A stretch of DNA of 36,077 nucleotides from Microcoleus sp. MP8IB2.171 (GCA_030248405.1 JARCMA010000227.1:1-36077), one strand, 5' to 3'. Positions 1-8,145 are shown, counted from the first letter of the stretch. Numbers and translations: made by a program. Notes: a model not told the origin generated them from the letters alone.

Positions 1-63
1 ATTTTAGATTTTAGATTTTAGATTTTAGATTTTAGATTTTAGATTTTAGATTTTAGATTTTAG
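1..63. repeat. Heptanucleotide tandem repeat (ATTTTAG)n
   Basis: About nine contiguous copies of ATTTTAG run from the window edge. The same heptamer recurs at 11768-11799 and 32742-32779. Tandem heptamers of this kind are common in filamentous cyanobacteria. No function can be read from it; it may extend beyond the window. Confidence 0.95.
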
Positions 64-111
64 AAACACTCCTGAACACGCTCCCACCAAAGATTTTTTC
101 CTTCTTGCTAA

Positions 112-150
112 CATCCGTTACATCCGTTAGACAATCCGTTGCCGAACTTC
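112..150. repeat. 39-nt dispersed repeat, copy 1
   Basis: Contains CATCCGTTACATCCGTTA followed by AATCCGTTGCCGAACTTC. A near-identical copy (two differences) lies at 32151-32189, directly upstream of the Nudix-like gene. ATCCGTT is itself repeated three times inside the unit. Confidence 0.8.
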
Positions 151-186
151 CTGCTTCTCTAAATCAAGTTGCCGGCTTTTTTTCAT

Positions 187-215
187 AGAAAAAGAGCGAA
201 TAATAAACTCGCTCT
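187..215 (-). terminator. Rho-independent terminator of the cpe module
   Basis: On the minus strand AGAGCGA pairs with TCGCTCT around a 9-nt loop and is followed by TTTTTC. It lies 57 bases beyond the cpeE stop codon, where transcription of the linker genes should end. Confidence 0.75.
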
Positions 216-271
216 AGAGAAAGTAGAAGACACCAAACCTAAATCAAAACAAAAGTGAAGCTTCGGGAGAT

Positions 272-1039
272 TTAGCTAACTTCAGTAATGCTCAGAATTT
301 TGCCACCAGTTTTCTGGATATTTTGAATTTGCTGAGACAGTTGAGTATAGCCGACTTCATAGCTCATATTGCTCATTCTGACCTTAGCGCCACCAGATTT
401 GGCCGCGGTAATCCGAAAACGCTTGCCCGTAGTGCTAGAAGTTCCACTCAAACTAATGCTAGAAAGTTTGATTTTTTGAGGTATATTGCTAGCAACAGTC
501 GCAATTAACTGAGCTTTATTGCTGCTATCGCTAGTGGATGCTCCTCCGAGCAAAGAAATCATCCGATTAAAACCGACATTCTTGATGCCGGTTTGACTGC
601 GAATGCTCCGAGGGTAGGGGACGACATTTTCGCCAAAGTTTTGGGTATAATCGTCACTATCGATATAAGAATCGATTTCGGCTTCATAGCCTTTGCCGTT
701 GCAAGTTTGGACGTGCTGAGCAATTTCTGTTTGTTCCAGAGGAGCGCGACCGAGCAAATGCTTGCAGTTTAACTCAATGAACCGATAGGGAGAATTGGTG
801 TTAAAAAAGAGAGATTGATACAGTTCTGATTTTGCCACTTGTCTGACAAATCCACGTACTGTAATATCGCCATTGCGGAGTAAGGATTCGGCACTGGTGA
901 GACGCTGACTTTCCATCAAGTGGACGTTTCCTAATACTTGGCGGTAAGCAGCACGAATTACTAATTGTAAATCGTCTTCTGTTGCATTAGAGCGTAGTTC
1001 TACGGGGTCACTGACGAAAGTTGCTGTTAAACTGGACAT
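272..1039 (-). CDS. cpeE: Phycobilisome rod linker polypeptide, CpeE-like
   Basis: A 255-residue phycobilisome linker. Residues ~15-150 form a PBS_linker_poly (Pfam PF00427) domain, with the family signatures [44 protein letters not shown] and NFGENVVPY. Residues ~195-253 form a CpcD-like (PF01383) C-terminal domain ending [14 protein letters not shown]. Rod linkers sit inside phycobiliprotein hexamers and set rod length and energy flow. Third linker of a tandem cpeC-cpeD-cpeE set; the assignment to cpeE rests on order and similarity. The ATG is preceded by AGGA. CKHLLGR differs from the usual FKHLLGR. Confidence 0.85.
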   Translation of the reverse strand: MSSLTATFVSDPVELRSNATEDDLQLVIRAAYRQVLGNVHLMESQRLTSAESLLRNGDITVRGFVRQVAKSELYQSLFFNTNSPYRFIELNCKHLLGRAPLEQTEIAQHVQTCNGKGYEAEIDSYIDSDDYTQNFGENVVPYPRSIRSQTGIKNVGFNRMISLLGGASTSDSSNKAQLIATVASNIPQKIKLSSISLSGTSSTTGKRFRITAAKSGGAKVRMSNMSYEVGYTQLSQQIQNIQKTGGKILSITEVS

Positions 1040-1260
1040 GGTTTTTTCCTAGACTTAATAAAGTTGTTTTGGACAGTCAAAAAATGTTAGTGTTTCTAGT
1101 GATTTTTCTGTTAACAAATAATTCTGAAGTCACAAAAAATTCAGAAGAAATCGGTCACAAAAAAAGTCAGAAGGCTTGAGGATTGCGTCAAAATCAGAAG
1201 TCAGAAGCAAGAGAGAGAGTATCCCTGTTTGGCAGAAAGATTGTTTTGCTGTGGGGTGAG

Positions 1261-1294
1261 CCAGAAAGCCCACCTTTTAGTACAGGCTTTCTGG
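1261..1294. other. Intercistronic stem-loop between cpeD and cpeE
   Basis: CCAGAAAGCC (1261-1270) and GGCTTTCTGG (1285-1294) form a perfect 10-bp stem with a 14-nt loop, 57 bases beyond the cpeD stop. No T-run follows on the minus strand, so a processing or mRNA-stabilising hairpin is more likely than a terminator. The rest of the 311-base gap (1040-1350) shows only the cpeE leader. Confidence 0.6.
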
Positions 1295-1350
1295 TCTTTG
1301 CCACAAAAAGTACATTTACTGCCAGGATACTCGCCTCATCACTCTATGGC

Positions 1351-2118
1351 TTAAGCAACTTCGGTGATGCTGACAATTTTTCCGCCAGCGCGATGGATGC
1401 GCTGAATTTGCGGAGTCATCTTCCCACCAGAGACAAGATATTCAGTGTTGCTAAGTCGGCGAGGGCTATCAAATTTAGCTCCCTTGACTACAATCTTGAA
1501 CATTTTTTCGGTGGCATCTTTGGAAGCACTAATGCGACCGCCTGTGGTTGGTAAAGTAATTTTGTTACCACTATTACCGGCTACGAAGTCAACTAAGCGA
1601 GAAGCGGTAAAAGCACTGTCAACTCCTGCATAACCTTGATACAAGGAAAGAGTGCGATTATAGCCAACTTGCTTTTGTCCGACTTGACTTTTTGCCCCTT
1701 GATAGTAAGGGACGACGTTTTCTCCAAACTTGTCCTGATATTCTTGACTGTCGAGGTAGGAATCAATTTCTGCCTCGTAGCCTTTTTCGATACAGGTGCG
1801 AATGTGCTCGGAAAGTTCCGCTTGGTCTAAGGGAGCGCGACCTAACAAATGTTTAAAGTTGAGTTCGACAAAGCGGTAGGGAGCGCAGGATTCAAAATAC
1901 CGACTGCGATAGAAGTCAGATTTTGCTACAGCGCGGACAAATTCCCGTACTGTCATCGCACCATCGCACAACTGCGATTCTGGCACTGTCAGGCGTTCAC
2001 TTTCCATCACATGGGGATTACCCAACACTTGTTTGTAAACTGCCCGAATTACAGCCTGGGTATCATCGGCATTGCTAGTAGACCAAAGTTCTACTGGCGT
2101 ATCTAAAATCACACTCAT
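1351..2118 (-). CDS. cpeD: Phycobilisome rod linker polypeptide, CpeD-like
   Basis: A 255-residue rod linker with an N-terminal PBS_linker_poly domain ([58 protein letters not shown]) and a C-terminal CpcD-like domain ending QRIHRAGGKIVSIT. The start MSVILDTPVEL is chosen because AGGAG lies 7 bases upstream; a longer reading frame exists but lacks a ribosome site and family similarity. Middle gene of three co-directional linkers. The family attaches phycoerythrin hexamers in the outer rod. Confidence 0.87.
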   Translation of the reverse strand: MSVILDTPVELWSTSNADDTQAVIRAVYKQVLGNPHVMESERLTVPESQLCDGAMTVREFVRAVAKSDFYRSRYFESCAPYRFVELNFKHLLGRAPLDQAELSEHIRTCIEKGYEAEIDSYLDSQEYQDKFGENVVPYYQGAKSQVGQKQVGYNRTLSLYQGYAGVDSAFTASRLVDFVAGNSGNKITLPTTGGRISASKDATEKMFKIVVKGAKFDSPRRLSNTEYLVSGGKMTPQIQRIHRAGGKIVSITEVA

Positions 2119-2230
2119 GGAGTTTCTCCTAAGACTAAATAACGCTTCAAAACTGGGAATTAAGGATTGCTTGCAAACACGCTCAGGGAGATAATTCCCC
2201 AAGTCGTGAAGCTAGAAGTTTGAGCGGTTT

Positions 2231-3106
2231 TTAATTGACAGCGGTGATGCTGGCAATTACGCCGCCTTGTTTGTGGATGCGTTGATATTCTTGGGAAAGT
2301 CTGGAAAACGGCACTACATAAACTTGGTTACTCTGCCGAATTTTTTGAATCCGATTCTTAGCAGAAGTGCGATAGCCAGTGACTTCGATACGGAAAACCT
2401 TACCCTCGTCACCAGAACCCACGTTGTAAACACTTTTAACAGCCCGCTGTCTATCGGGAAATGACCAACCATCCCCAACTGAACCGCCGGAAGGAGGAAT
2501 GATTGCTACAGGGGTTTCCTGAATCACGTATTTGTTCAGGACAGGGGATTTTCCAGACAGACTTCCTTTGAAATCGCTGCTGGAAGCACCACGCAAGAGA
2601 GCAAACATATGAGTAAACCCAACCATGTTTTGTCCTGGTTGGGTTTTGTAGCCTCGGTAGTAGGGAACGATATTTTCCCCGTAGGCATTTTGGTATTCAT
2701 CGCTGTCGAGGTAAGAATCAATTTCTGCCTCGAAGCCTTGGGTATCTAAGATAGTGCTATGTCCTCTCATCTCTTCTAGGCCATCGGGAGCGCGACCTAG
2801 GAGATGTTTGAAATTGAGTTCCACAAAGCGGTAGCGAGGACAAGTATCGAAAAAGCGAGAACTGTAAACATCTGATTTTGCAAGAGCGCGGACAAATTCG
2901 CGTACACTCAATTCACCGCGTTTGAATTGCGATTCAGGAATTGTCGCCCGTTCGCTTTCCATGACGTAAGCATTACCCAAAACTTGCCGATAGACGGCAC
3001 GAATAATGGTTTCTACTTCTTCTTCTGAACGTCCTGGAATCAGTTCTAAACAGGGTGTTTCTTCAAATAAACTGACTCCAAGTCGAGATGCAGGTCCAAA
3101 AACCAT
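2231..3106 (-). CDS. cpeC: Phycobilisome rod linker polypeptide, CpeC-like
   Basis: A 291-residue rod linker starting MVFGPASRLGVSLFEET, the typical CpeC opening. PBS_linker_poly motifs are [37 protein letters not shown] and YGENIVPYYRG; a C-terminal CpcD-like domain follows. GGAG lies 9 bases before the chosen ATG, and the upstream in-frame extension has no such site. First linker of the cluster; the ~200 bases upstream (3107-3307) separate it from cpeT and could hold a promoter. CpeC usually joins phycoerythrin to the phycocyanin-proximal rod. Confidence 0.87.
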   Translation of the reverse strand: MVFGPASRLGVSLFEETPCLELIPGRSEEEVETIIRAVYRQVLGNAYVMESERATIPESQFKRGELSVREFVRALAKSDVYSSRFFDTCPRYRFVELNFKHLLGRAPDGLEEMRGHSTILDTQGFEAEIDSYLDSDEYQNAYGENIVPYYRGYKTQPGQNMVGFTHMFALLRGASSSDFKGSLSGKSPVLNKYVIQETPVAIIPPSGGSVGDGWSFPDRQRAVKSVYNVGSGDEGKVFRIEVTGYRTSAKNRIQKIRQSNQVYVVPFSRLSQEYQRIHKQGGVIASITAVN

Positions 3107-3307
3107 TTTAAAAATCTCCACTATTGTGTTATGTGAAAATATACCATAATTAGATGTTATATTAGAAAACTTTACATAATTTAACATAGCCTGGGAGGTG
3201 GCTGCTTCACGTACTACAGGTAGTTTTTTTGGTGCAGGAGTATTTTTTGGCGATAGGTGTGGCTGTAGTATGTGCTGCGATCGCCTGTAAATTATTCCCA
3301 CGAACAA

Positions 3308-3907
3308 TTAGATCTGTGGTAGTTCTGTGGCAAAACTTTGACGCTTTTCAAACCATAAAGAGCCATTATCTGATCCCCAAATCTGTTGATGAGTATTTAC
3401 ATCCATACCGCGATCGAGACTGCTCCAGGTTGTTTCGGTAATTTCTACGTCACTGATGAGGTAGGTTGAACAACCTTTTTTTTCGATGAGACACTGGTTT
3501 CCTGGTTCTACACTACCACGAAACATTTCTCCTTCTCGTTTGAAAACCATAGAGCAATTGTAGCGCCGTTGAATACAATCGGGTGTAATTGTCTTGAGTA
3601 TGCTTAATTCCCGTGCTGCGCCGGCGTACTGCACTGCATCGTTGAGACTATAATTTTCTATATAAATTTGTGATCCCTGGTCAATTAATTTGTGCACTCC
3701 TTGACGGTAGGGAGTCCACATATCATGGTCATAAACCTGCTCAGAGTAAAATCCAATGGCATTGAAAAACTCAAAGGGTAATGGCCGGAAAAATATATGT
3801 ATATGGGCAAATTGTTGGGGCTTTTGAAAGGATTGTTTGTAGTTGCTGAAATCTCCTGCCATCCACTGAGCGAGAGTGATTAAATCGTTGCTTTTAACTG
3901 AATTCAT
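3308..3907 (-). CDS. cpeT: Phycobiliprotein lyase, CpcT/CpeT family
   Basis: A 199-residue protein, the family's usual size. Diagnostic CpcT/CpeT (PF06206) segments are LAQWMAGDFSN, FRPLPFEFFNAIGFYSEQ, WTPYRQGVH, IYIENYSL, CSMVFKREGEMFRGSVEPG and SLDRGMDVNTHQQIWGS. The family attaches bilins to a beta-subunit cysteine (about Cys155/165). Its place in a phycoerythrin linker cluster favours CpeT, which works on phycoerythrin, over CpcT. It lies 201 bases upstream of cpeC on the same strand. Confidence 0.87.
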   Translation of the reverse strand: MNSVKSNDLITLAQWMAGDFSNYKQSFQKPQQFAHIHIFFRPLPFEFFNAIGFYSEQVYDHDMWTPYRQGVHKLIDQGSQIYIENYSLNDAVQYAGAARELSILKTITPDCIQRRYNCSMVFKREGEMFRGSVEPGNQCLIEKKGCSTYLISDVEITETTWSSLDRGMDVNTHQQIWGSDNGSLWFEKRQSFATELPQI

Positions 3908-3930
3908 AAGCTTTTTTTAACTTGGTTATA

Positions 3931-4027
3931 TAGCACTTGTCAAGGGAGGTACTGATTAGTAATTGGCGATTGGTAAAAAGGTAATTGGTAATTTGCGGCG
4001 AGTACCTCACTTGATTGAGAACCGCTA
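3931..4027. repeat. MITE-like palindrome with flanking TA
   Basis: About 97 bp with imperfect inverted ends: it starts TAGCACTTGTCAAGGGAGG and ends CCTCACTTGATTGAGAACC-GCTA. It is flanked by TA at 3929-3930 and 4028-4029, as expected for an IS630/Tc1-type target. It sits between cpeT and cpeS. No coding capacity. Confidence 0.6.
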
Positions 4028-4183
4028 TACCATTTATCAAAACTCTGGCTACGCAACAATTATTCGGCTTGTTTCATTGACTCTTTAGGTAAGGTGCGTC
4101 GCCCCGATATTGTCGATGAACATTAGGGATTGTTTGTGGCGACGCACCCTACAAATACTGTTGCATGATTTTTGATAATTGGT
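4028..4183. repeat. Second palindromic element between cpeS and cpeT
   Basis: The outer ends pair imperfectly (TACCATTTATCAAAA against TTTTGATAATTGGT). An inner perfect 11-bp inverted repeat GGTGCGTCGCC / GGCGACGCACC lies at 4093-4103 and 4138-4148. The end type resembles the element that splits vapC at 27808-27910. It abuts the cpeS stop codon. Confidence 0.55.
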
Positions 4184-4184
4184 G

Positions 4185-4718
4185 TTATTTCGCGGAGAGC
4201 GATCGAATTTCTGAGGAAAATGATGCGGTTACTACTCCACTTCCTTTACTTGTTTTGATGAGGGAAACACGAAAGCGCAGGTTGGGATTGGCGAACCAAA
4301 TTTTTTCTTCGGCTGCGGCGTTATCGTAGCTTGTCAGGAGGACAAAGGTGTCATCGTCTGTGATGTGATAGTCTGCGGCGGCGGGAATGGTTTCGGCATA
4401 TCCTTGGTCTCGCAGTAATTTACCGCGATTGGGGACTGTCGGATCTGGGATTGGTACGAGGATACAACTGCCCTTCATTTCGGCGTTTTCGTCCCAATCT
4501 GTGTGTCCCTCCCAGGTCATTTTGAAGGGAGTGACTGCTTCGGTTGGGTCTATGTCGTAGGACTTGCAGAGGTCGATTACGGCTGTGTCATCGGGTGAGA
4601 CTGCAACGATATCAATCACTGACTCGATCGCTTCAAAGTGTCGGAATGTCAAGTGATGGGCGCTGCGCTGCGATCGCCATTGTCCGAGGGAGTTGTCTAC
4701 AAATTGCTGGATGTTCAT
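4185..4718 (-). CDS. cpeS: Phycobiliprotein lyase, CpcS/CpeS family
   Basis: A 177-residue protein of the CpcS/CpeS lipocalin-like lyase family (PF09367). It opens with NSLGQWRSQRSAHHLTFRHF and contains the family's SWEGxxDW-type segment as KMTWEGHTDWDE, then GSCILVPIPDP and FANPNLRFR near the C terminus. Such enzymes attach phycoerythrobilin to the Cys82/84 site of phycoerythrin beta or alpha subunits. The order S-T-C-D-E differs from the C-D-E-S-T order known from Fremyella. No clear Shine-Dalgarno site precedes the ATG. Confidence 0.85.
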   Translation of the reverse strand: MNIQQFVDNSLGQWRSQRSAHHLTFRHFEAIESVIDIVAVSPDDTAVIDLCKSYDIDPTEAVTPFKMTWEGHTDWDENAEMKGSCILVPIPDPTVPNRGKLLRDQGYAETIPAAADYHITDDDTFVLLTSYDNAAAEEKIWFANPNLRFRVSLIKTSKGSGVVTASFSSEIRSLSAK

Positions 4719-4828
4719 GGAGATTATTGTACAAGCTGATTGACACAGATATTATTGTCAATAATTTTAAGATTGACAATATCACCACAGCTTGCGGGTA
4801 TTGGTATTGTAGTATGTTGTTTGAGGAT

Positions 4829-4901
<73 letters not shown>

Positions 4902-5320
4902 GCATCTAGGCTACTATAACACAACTGTTCTGAAAAATCAACTATTTTTGTATTTTTTTTTGCCGATCGCCCGCTGGCGAGTTTTCTGTAAGGGCTTAGG
5001 AGTTGATGGCGGCGGCAATTCCCGAAGCAGATCTCGTTTTGAGCTTCAAATTGCTCCAACAGCAAAAAGATCGATCGCCCCCAATCACAAATCGCGGGCG
5101 ATCGATCTTTGTGTAAATTTATTGTAAATTTAATTTAAGGGCGATCGCTCAACCGCATTTATAGCCTCGATCAAAAAGATGAGGTATTCACCAATGAATT
5201 AACAATTCCTCAATCCCCCAATCAAAAATCAACAATCAAAAATGTCAAATTCTACCTCTTTATGAGAACAGCTATATATTGACTTAGGAATTAAGTCTTC
5301 TATCTTCTGCCTTTAAAAAT
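4902..5320. other. Intergenic region with a 15-bp inverted repeat
   Basis: No gene is seen. A perfect 15-bp inverted repeat, AAAGATCGATCGCCC (5066-5080) and its complement (5096-5110), has a 15-nt loop and could end transcripts from either side. Several GCGATCGC octamers are present. Confidence 0.6.
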
Positions 5321-5391
5321 GGGTGATATAGGAATTGAACCTATCTGGTACTGGTTAAAAGCCTGGTGCATAACCGCTCTCCCAACCACCC
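5321..5391 (-). tRNA. tRNA-Lys(TTT)-like, degenerate
   Basis: 71 nt. The acceptor arm (GGGTGGT/ATCACCC) and the T-arm (ATAGG TTCAATT CCTAT) are intact and the anticodon loop is CTTTTAA. The D-stem GGA/TGC has one mismatch and the anticodon stem CCAGG/CCAGT has two. The body resembles phage-type Lys tRNAs. It may be a pseudogene; a better Lys(TTT) exists at 11612-11686. Confidence 0.5.
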
Positions 5392-5436
5392 TAAAAAAAT
5401 AATTTTATCTGTAATTACTCAAAAACACATCAAAAC

Positions 5437-6006
5437 TCAGCCCAGCATTTTATCACCCAAAATATAAGGCAACAATTTAGCGATATTTCTAGCATCATCA
5501 ATTCCTCGGTGATGAGTTCCTTCTAGAGGTAAACCCGCAAGTTCTAAGGCTTTTTCCATGCCGTACCGTTTTGGCAAACCTTGGGTTTCTGAAAACACTT
5601 TTTTGAGATTGACGTGAGGATAAGCAATGGGAAAAGGGAGTTGATGAAAGTTGCTATCCTTTTTAAATTGTTTGCGATCGAAGTCGCCCCAGGAACCAAA
5701 TACACCGTTTGAGTAACCAGACAGCCAGTTTTTCAGCATAGCGCTTGCTTCTGGGTAAGTTGGATCGCGATCGACTTGCGTTTGGGCGATCGATGTTAAT
5801 GACGTGCAGAATTCGGTAAGAATGGGATGGCGTATGGGTTTGACGAAGCTTTGAAATTCATCAACGATTGTTAGTGTTGTGGATTTTATCATCACTGCTC
5901 CAATTTCGATAATTTCCATGTCATTTCGGGCGATCGATCCTTTGTCGCAGCAGGTTGCTTCAAGATCGAGCACGAGATAATAGTTGAACTGTTTTAAATT
6001 AATCAT
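5437..6006 (-). CDS. DEDDh 3'-5' exonuclease (ERI-1/KapD-like)
   Basis: A 189-residue single-domain exonuclease. The two-metal residues are visible: motif I in VLDLEAT (Asp and Glu, residues ~13-15), motif II Asp in GSWGDFDRKQF, and motif III in HHRGIDDARN (His and Asp). CLEAT-type cysteines (EATCC) and the HRGIDDA spacing match the ERI-1/3'hExo-like branch of the RNase D/T superfamily, which trims RNA 3' ends. The substrate here is unknown. The next gene downstream in the strand sense is the degenerate Lys tRNA. Confidence 0.85.
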   Translation of the reverse strand: MINLKQFNYYLVLDLEATCCDKGSIARNDMEIIEIGAVMIKSTTLTIVDEFQSFVKPIRHPILTEFCTSLTSIAQTQVDRDPTYPEASAMLKNWLSGYSNGVFGSWGDFDRKQFKKDSNFHQLPFPIAYPHVNLKKVFSETQGLPKRYGMEKALELAGLPLEGTHHRGIDDARNIAKLLPYILGDKMLG

Positions 6007-6021
6007 AATTTAACCTAAGTT

Positions 6022-6603
6022 TTAATCGTCGCCGTGTTTCACTCGATAATGCAGCAGCATGAAACCGTTGCTGTAAATTTGGCGATCGCCTAGTTCCAGA
6101 TTCGTCGGTGCGATCGCCCTCGCAAACATCGGAATTCCCGCCCCGATGACTACCGGATTCAACTTGACAATCATCTCGTCAATCTCAGAAAAAAGAGTTG
6201 CCGCTAACTCACCGCCACCGCACAGCCAGATATCTTTACCCGTTTCCTGCTTCAATTCCTGAACCAATCCAACAGCATTGTCCGAAACCAGTGCAACATT
6301 CCGATCTGGGCTGGCTGGCATACTGCGCGAAAAGACATACTGTTTCAAGCTGGGATAAGGATTAGTCAAACCCACATTTAGCCCGACTTCATAGGTTTTG
6401 CGTCCCATCAAAACAGCATCAAACTGCTTGTTTCCGGCGCGAATTCCTAGTGCTTCGTGAAGGTGCGCCGGAATAGTTTCGGGAAAGCGATCGAACAAAT
6501 CGGCAAAATGTTCTCCTGACATCGGAAAACAATCAAATGAGCCATCTTCGCGAGCAATAAAACCATCAACGGTGCAAGCAACGTAATATATTAGTTTTCT
6601 CAT
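6022..6603 (-). CDS. RibD C-terminal / dihydrofolate reductase-like protein
   Basis: A 193-residue protein of the RibD_C (PF01872) family: RKLIYYVACTVDGFIARED at the N terminus, VLMGRKTYEVGL, YVFSRSM, DIWLCGGGELAATLF and NPVVIGAGIPMF. These match the NADPH-binding DHFR fold found in stand-alone YwjB/YyaP-type proteins. It is a reductase of unknown substrate; the riboflavin deaminase domain is absent. It lies 15 bases upstream of the exonuclease gene on the same strand, so co-transcription is likely. Confidence 0.85.
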   Translation of the reverse strand: MRKLIYYVACTVDGFIAREDGSFDCFPMSGEHFADLFDRFPETIPAHLHEALGIRAGNKQFDAVLMGRKTYEVGLNVGLTNPYPSLKQYVFSRSMPASPDRNVALVSDNAVGLVQELKQETGKDIWLCGGGELAATLFSEIDEMIVKLNPVVIGAGIPMFARAIAPTNLELGDRQIYSNGFMLLHYRVKHGDD

Positions 6604-6770
6604 ATTTAACGTTTTTTAAGAAGTTTTGGGAATCACCAAGGCTGAAACCATCCTAGCAGTAGTGCTTTTCAAGTGCGCGATCGCCCACATCCCCACAGTC
6701 GATCGTCGGAAAGGGCGATCGGTACTCCGAAAGAAGATAAGCTGATGTCAACTAAATATGACTGCTGAAA

Positions 6771-6941
6771 ATGGCCGAACAAGATGAAGCTTCCAAAACC
6801 ATAAAAGTCACAATGCCCAACCGAATCCATCAAAAGCTCAAGAAGCTGTCTGACGAGTCAGGAATATCCATGTCTAAACTGATGCTCCTGGCAACTATCA
6901 AGGAATATAAGCTCATTGATGATAAAGATACCACCGAATAA
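6771..6941 (+). CDS. Small ribbon-helix-helix (CopG-like) protein
   Basis: 56 residues, read directly from 6771. The middle reads KTIKVTMPNRIHQKLKKLS then DESGISMSKLMLLATIKEY, which fits a beta strand (KVTMP) followed by two helices, the ribbon-helix-helix pattern of small DNA-binding antitoxins and plasmid regulators. No ribosome site is obvious. It lies 71 bases upstream of the ORF at 7013 on the same strand; the pair could be a small regulatory unit, but no toxin fold is recognisable. Confidence 0.6.
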   Translation: MAEQDEASKTIKVTMPNRIHQKLKKLSDESGISMSKLMLLATIKEYKLIDDKDTTE

Positions 6942-7012
6942 CCCCATTTAGTACCCAGTCTTACCCCATTATGCTATCCTTTAGGGAAATAGTCAACCCT
7001 GGAGGTGTACTT

Positions 7013-7243
7013 ATGACTCAAGATCAACTCGAAGCCCTTGTCGATGAACTCGGCTTAGTGGCTGTCGTTAGCCTGCTGGCAACTATTTGCCACAACAAAG
7101 CCCGACAAACCTTGTGCATGAAGGGACAAGGGGCTACTCCTTATACCTCTTGGAACAGCAATGGCTTCTTGCTGAAGCAGTTGATGACCAGACTGCGCCC
7201 GATCGGCAGTTGCGATCGGGATGTCAACCTTAACAGCAACTGA
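7013..7243 (+). CDS. Hypothetical protein
   Basis: 76 residues starting MTQDQLEALVDELGLVAVV, with GGAGGT (7001-7006) 6 bases before the ATG. This start is better than the upstream in-frame ATG at 6971. The first ~35 residues look helical (DELGLVAVVSLLATICHNKA); the rest is polar. I do not recognise the family. It directly precedes a nested hairpin (7244-7333) and follows the ribbon-helix-helix gene. Confidence 0.6.
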   Translation: MTQDQLEALVDELGLVAVVSLLATICHNKARQTLCMKGQGATPYTSWNSNGFLLKQLMTRLRPIGSCDRDVNLNSN

Positions 7244-7333
7244 GGTTCAACCCGTGCAAGGGCGTAAAGCATTGATTTGAGTCGGTTAACTGCCGAGTAT
7301 GTATGCTTTAACTGTCAGAGTACGGGTTGAAAC
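7244..7333. other. Nested hairpin after the 7013 ORF
   Basis: Outer arms TTCAACCCGT (7246-7255) and ACGGGTTGAA (7322-7331) pair perfectly. Inside them TAAAGCAT (7265-7272) pairs with ATGCTTTA (7303-7310), and a short CGG/CCG stem lies within. The structure starts at the stop codon. It could be a terminator-like or regulatory RNA element; there is no T-run. Confidence 0.55.
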
Positions 7334-7355
7334 TCGTCGCTTTTGAATCACGAAT

Positions 7356-7613
7356 GGAGAGGACGGGACTCGAACCCGCATCGATCGACAGCAGCTTTCA
7401 GGAAACGCGCTTCCTTACTGCCCGCAAGCAGACGGGAACTGCCCCCATCTCGGACTGTTAATTCCTTTCAGTGCCTCTGCAACCCGCTGCCAGTTTGCGG
7501 TTTCAGGGAACGTCGCGAAGCAACTTTTTACCCTACTCAACAAACGCGATCGTCCTTTTGAGAGCCGCTTTACCTAGTTTTTACGGTGCCATTCCAATTA
7601 GGCGACCTCCCCA
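7356..7613 (-). pseudogene. Split or degenerate tRNA locus at array end
   Basis: On the minus strand 7613 begins GGGGAGGTCGCCTAATTGG, a proper acceptor plus D-arm closely matching the Gln(TTG) tRNA at 10873-10945. The locus ends at 7356 with T-arm GCGGG TTCGAGT CCCGT and CCTCTCC. The acceptor halves GGGGAGG/CCTCTCC pair at all seven positions (one G-T). About 190 extra bases separate them and no clean anticodon stem is seen. It is either two fused tRNA remnants or an interrupted tRNA. Confidence 0.5.
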
Positions 7614-7659
7614 AATTTCCTCCTATTGCTAATTAGGTGGAAATAAATAAATGCAAGAA

Positions 7660-7765
7660 TGTCATTGCGAGGAACGAAGCAATCGCAGGCTTTTCGGATT
7701 ACTTCGTTGCAATAATGTCATTGCGAGGAACGAAGCAATCGCAGGATTTTAGGATTACTTCGTTG
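7660..7765. repeat. Two direct copies of a REP-like repeat
   Basis: Copies at 7660-7709 and 7715-7765 share TGTCATTGCGAGGAACGAAG then CAATCGCAGG, and GGATTACTTCGTTG at the end. Within each, ATTGC..GAACGAAGCAAT is partly palindromic. This sequence type is a widespread dispersed repeat. Confidence 0.75.
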
Positions 7766-7846
7766 TCTTTTGGGACAGGTAATATATATGTCCATCTACT
7801 TACAGGATAACAAATCTATCTGCAAAATCCCAGAATATTTCATTAA

Positions 7847-7931
7847 GGAAGATGAAGGAATCGAACCCTTACAGGTGTTACCTGTACCCTTGTTTTCAAG
7901 ACAAGTTGCGAACCATTTAGCGGCATCTTCC
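7847..7931 (-). tRNA. tRNA-Ser(TGA)
   Basis: 85 nt, class II. Acceptor GGAAGAT/ATCTTCC; anticodon stem CTTGT/ACAAG with loop CTTGAAA; long variable arm built on ACAGGTAACACCTGT; T-loop TTCGATT. No encoded CCA. Confidence 0.92.
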
Positions 7932-7976
7932 ATGATGTAAAATATCCATGATTCCTATGGCTAAAACATAGGAAAT

Positions 7977-8047
7977 CCACCGGGGAGGTACTGCCCCTCC
8001 TACCTCTGCGTTATCAGCACAGATCCTCGCTTCTCGGATTCCGGTGG
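7977..8047 (-). tRNA. tRNA-Ile(GAT)-like, unusual loops
   Basis: 71 nt. The acceptor CCACCGG/CCGGTGG is perfect and the anticodon stem TCTGTG/CGCAGA holds loop CTGATAA (GAT). The D-stem is only TCC/GGA with loop GAGAAGCGA lacking GG, and the T-loop GGCAGTA lacks the TTC motif. The strand was set by T33 and A37-A38. Function is doubtful. Confidence 0.6.
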
Positions 8048-8068
8048 TGAACAAATTCCTGCCACATC

Positions 8069-8121
8069 GCACCGATCATTGTAGGGACACAGCACTGCTG
8101 TGTCCCTACAATGATCGGTGC
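8069..8121. repeat. Perfect 26-bp palindrome
   Basis: The arms at 8069-8094 and 8096-8121 are exact reverse complements with a single-base centre. The core GTAGGGACACAGCA is a frequent cyanobacterial dispersed palindrome. It lies between two array tRNAs. Confidence 0.9.
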
Positions 8122-8145
8122 AATCAACCGGATTTGAAATTAAAA

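Noticed and set aside
1849-2106. Plus-strand ORFs opposite the cpe linkers
   Set aside because: They mirror strongly conserved linker domains on the minus strand and have no ribosome sites or family signatures.
7356-7613. Group I intron or tmRNA in the split tRNA locus
   Set aside because: No conserved group I core (P3-P7 motifs) was recognised, no reading frame or tag was found, and the locus is too short for tmRNA. Left as split/degenerate tRNA.
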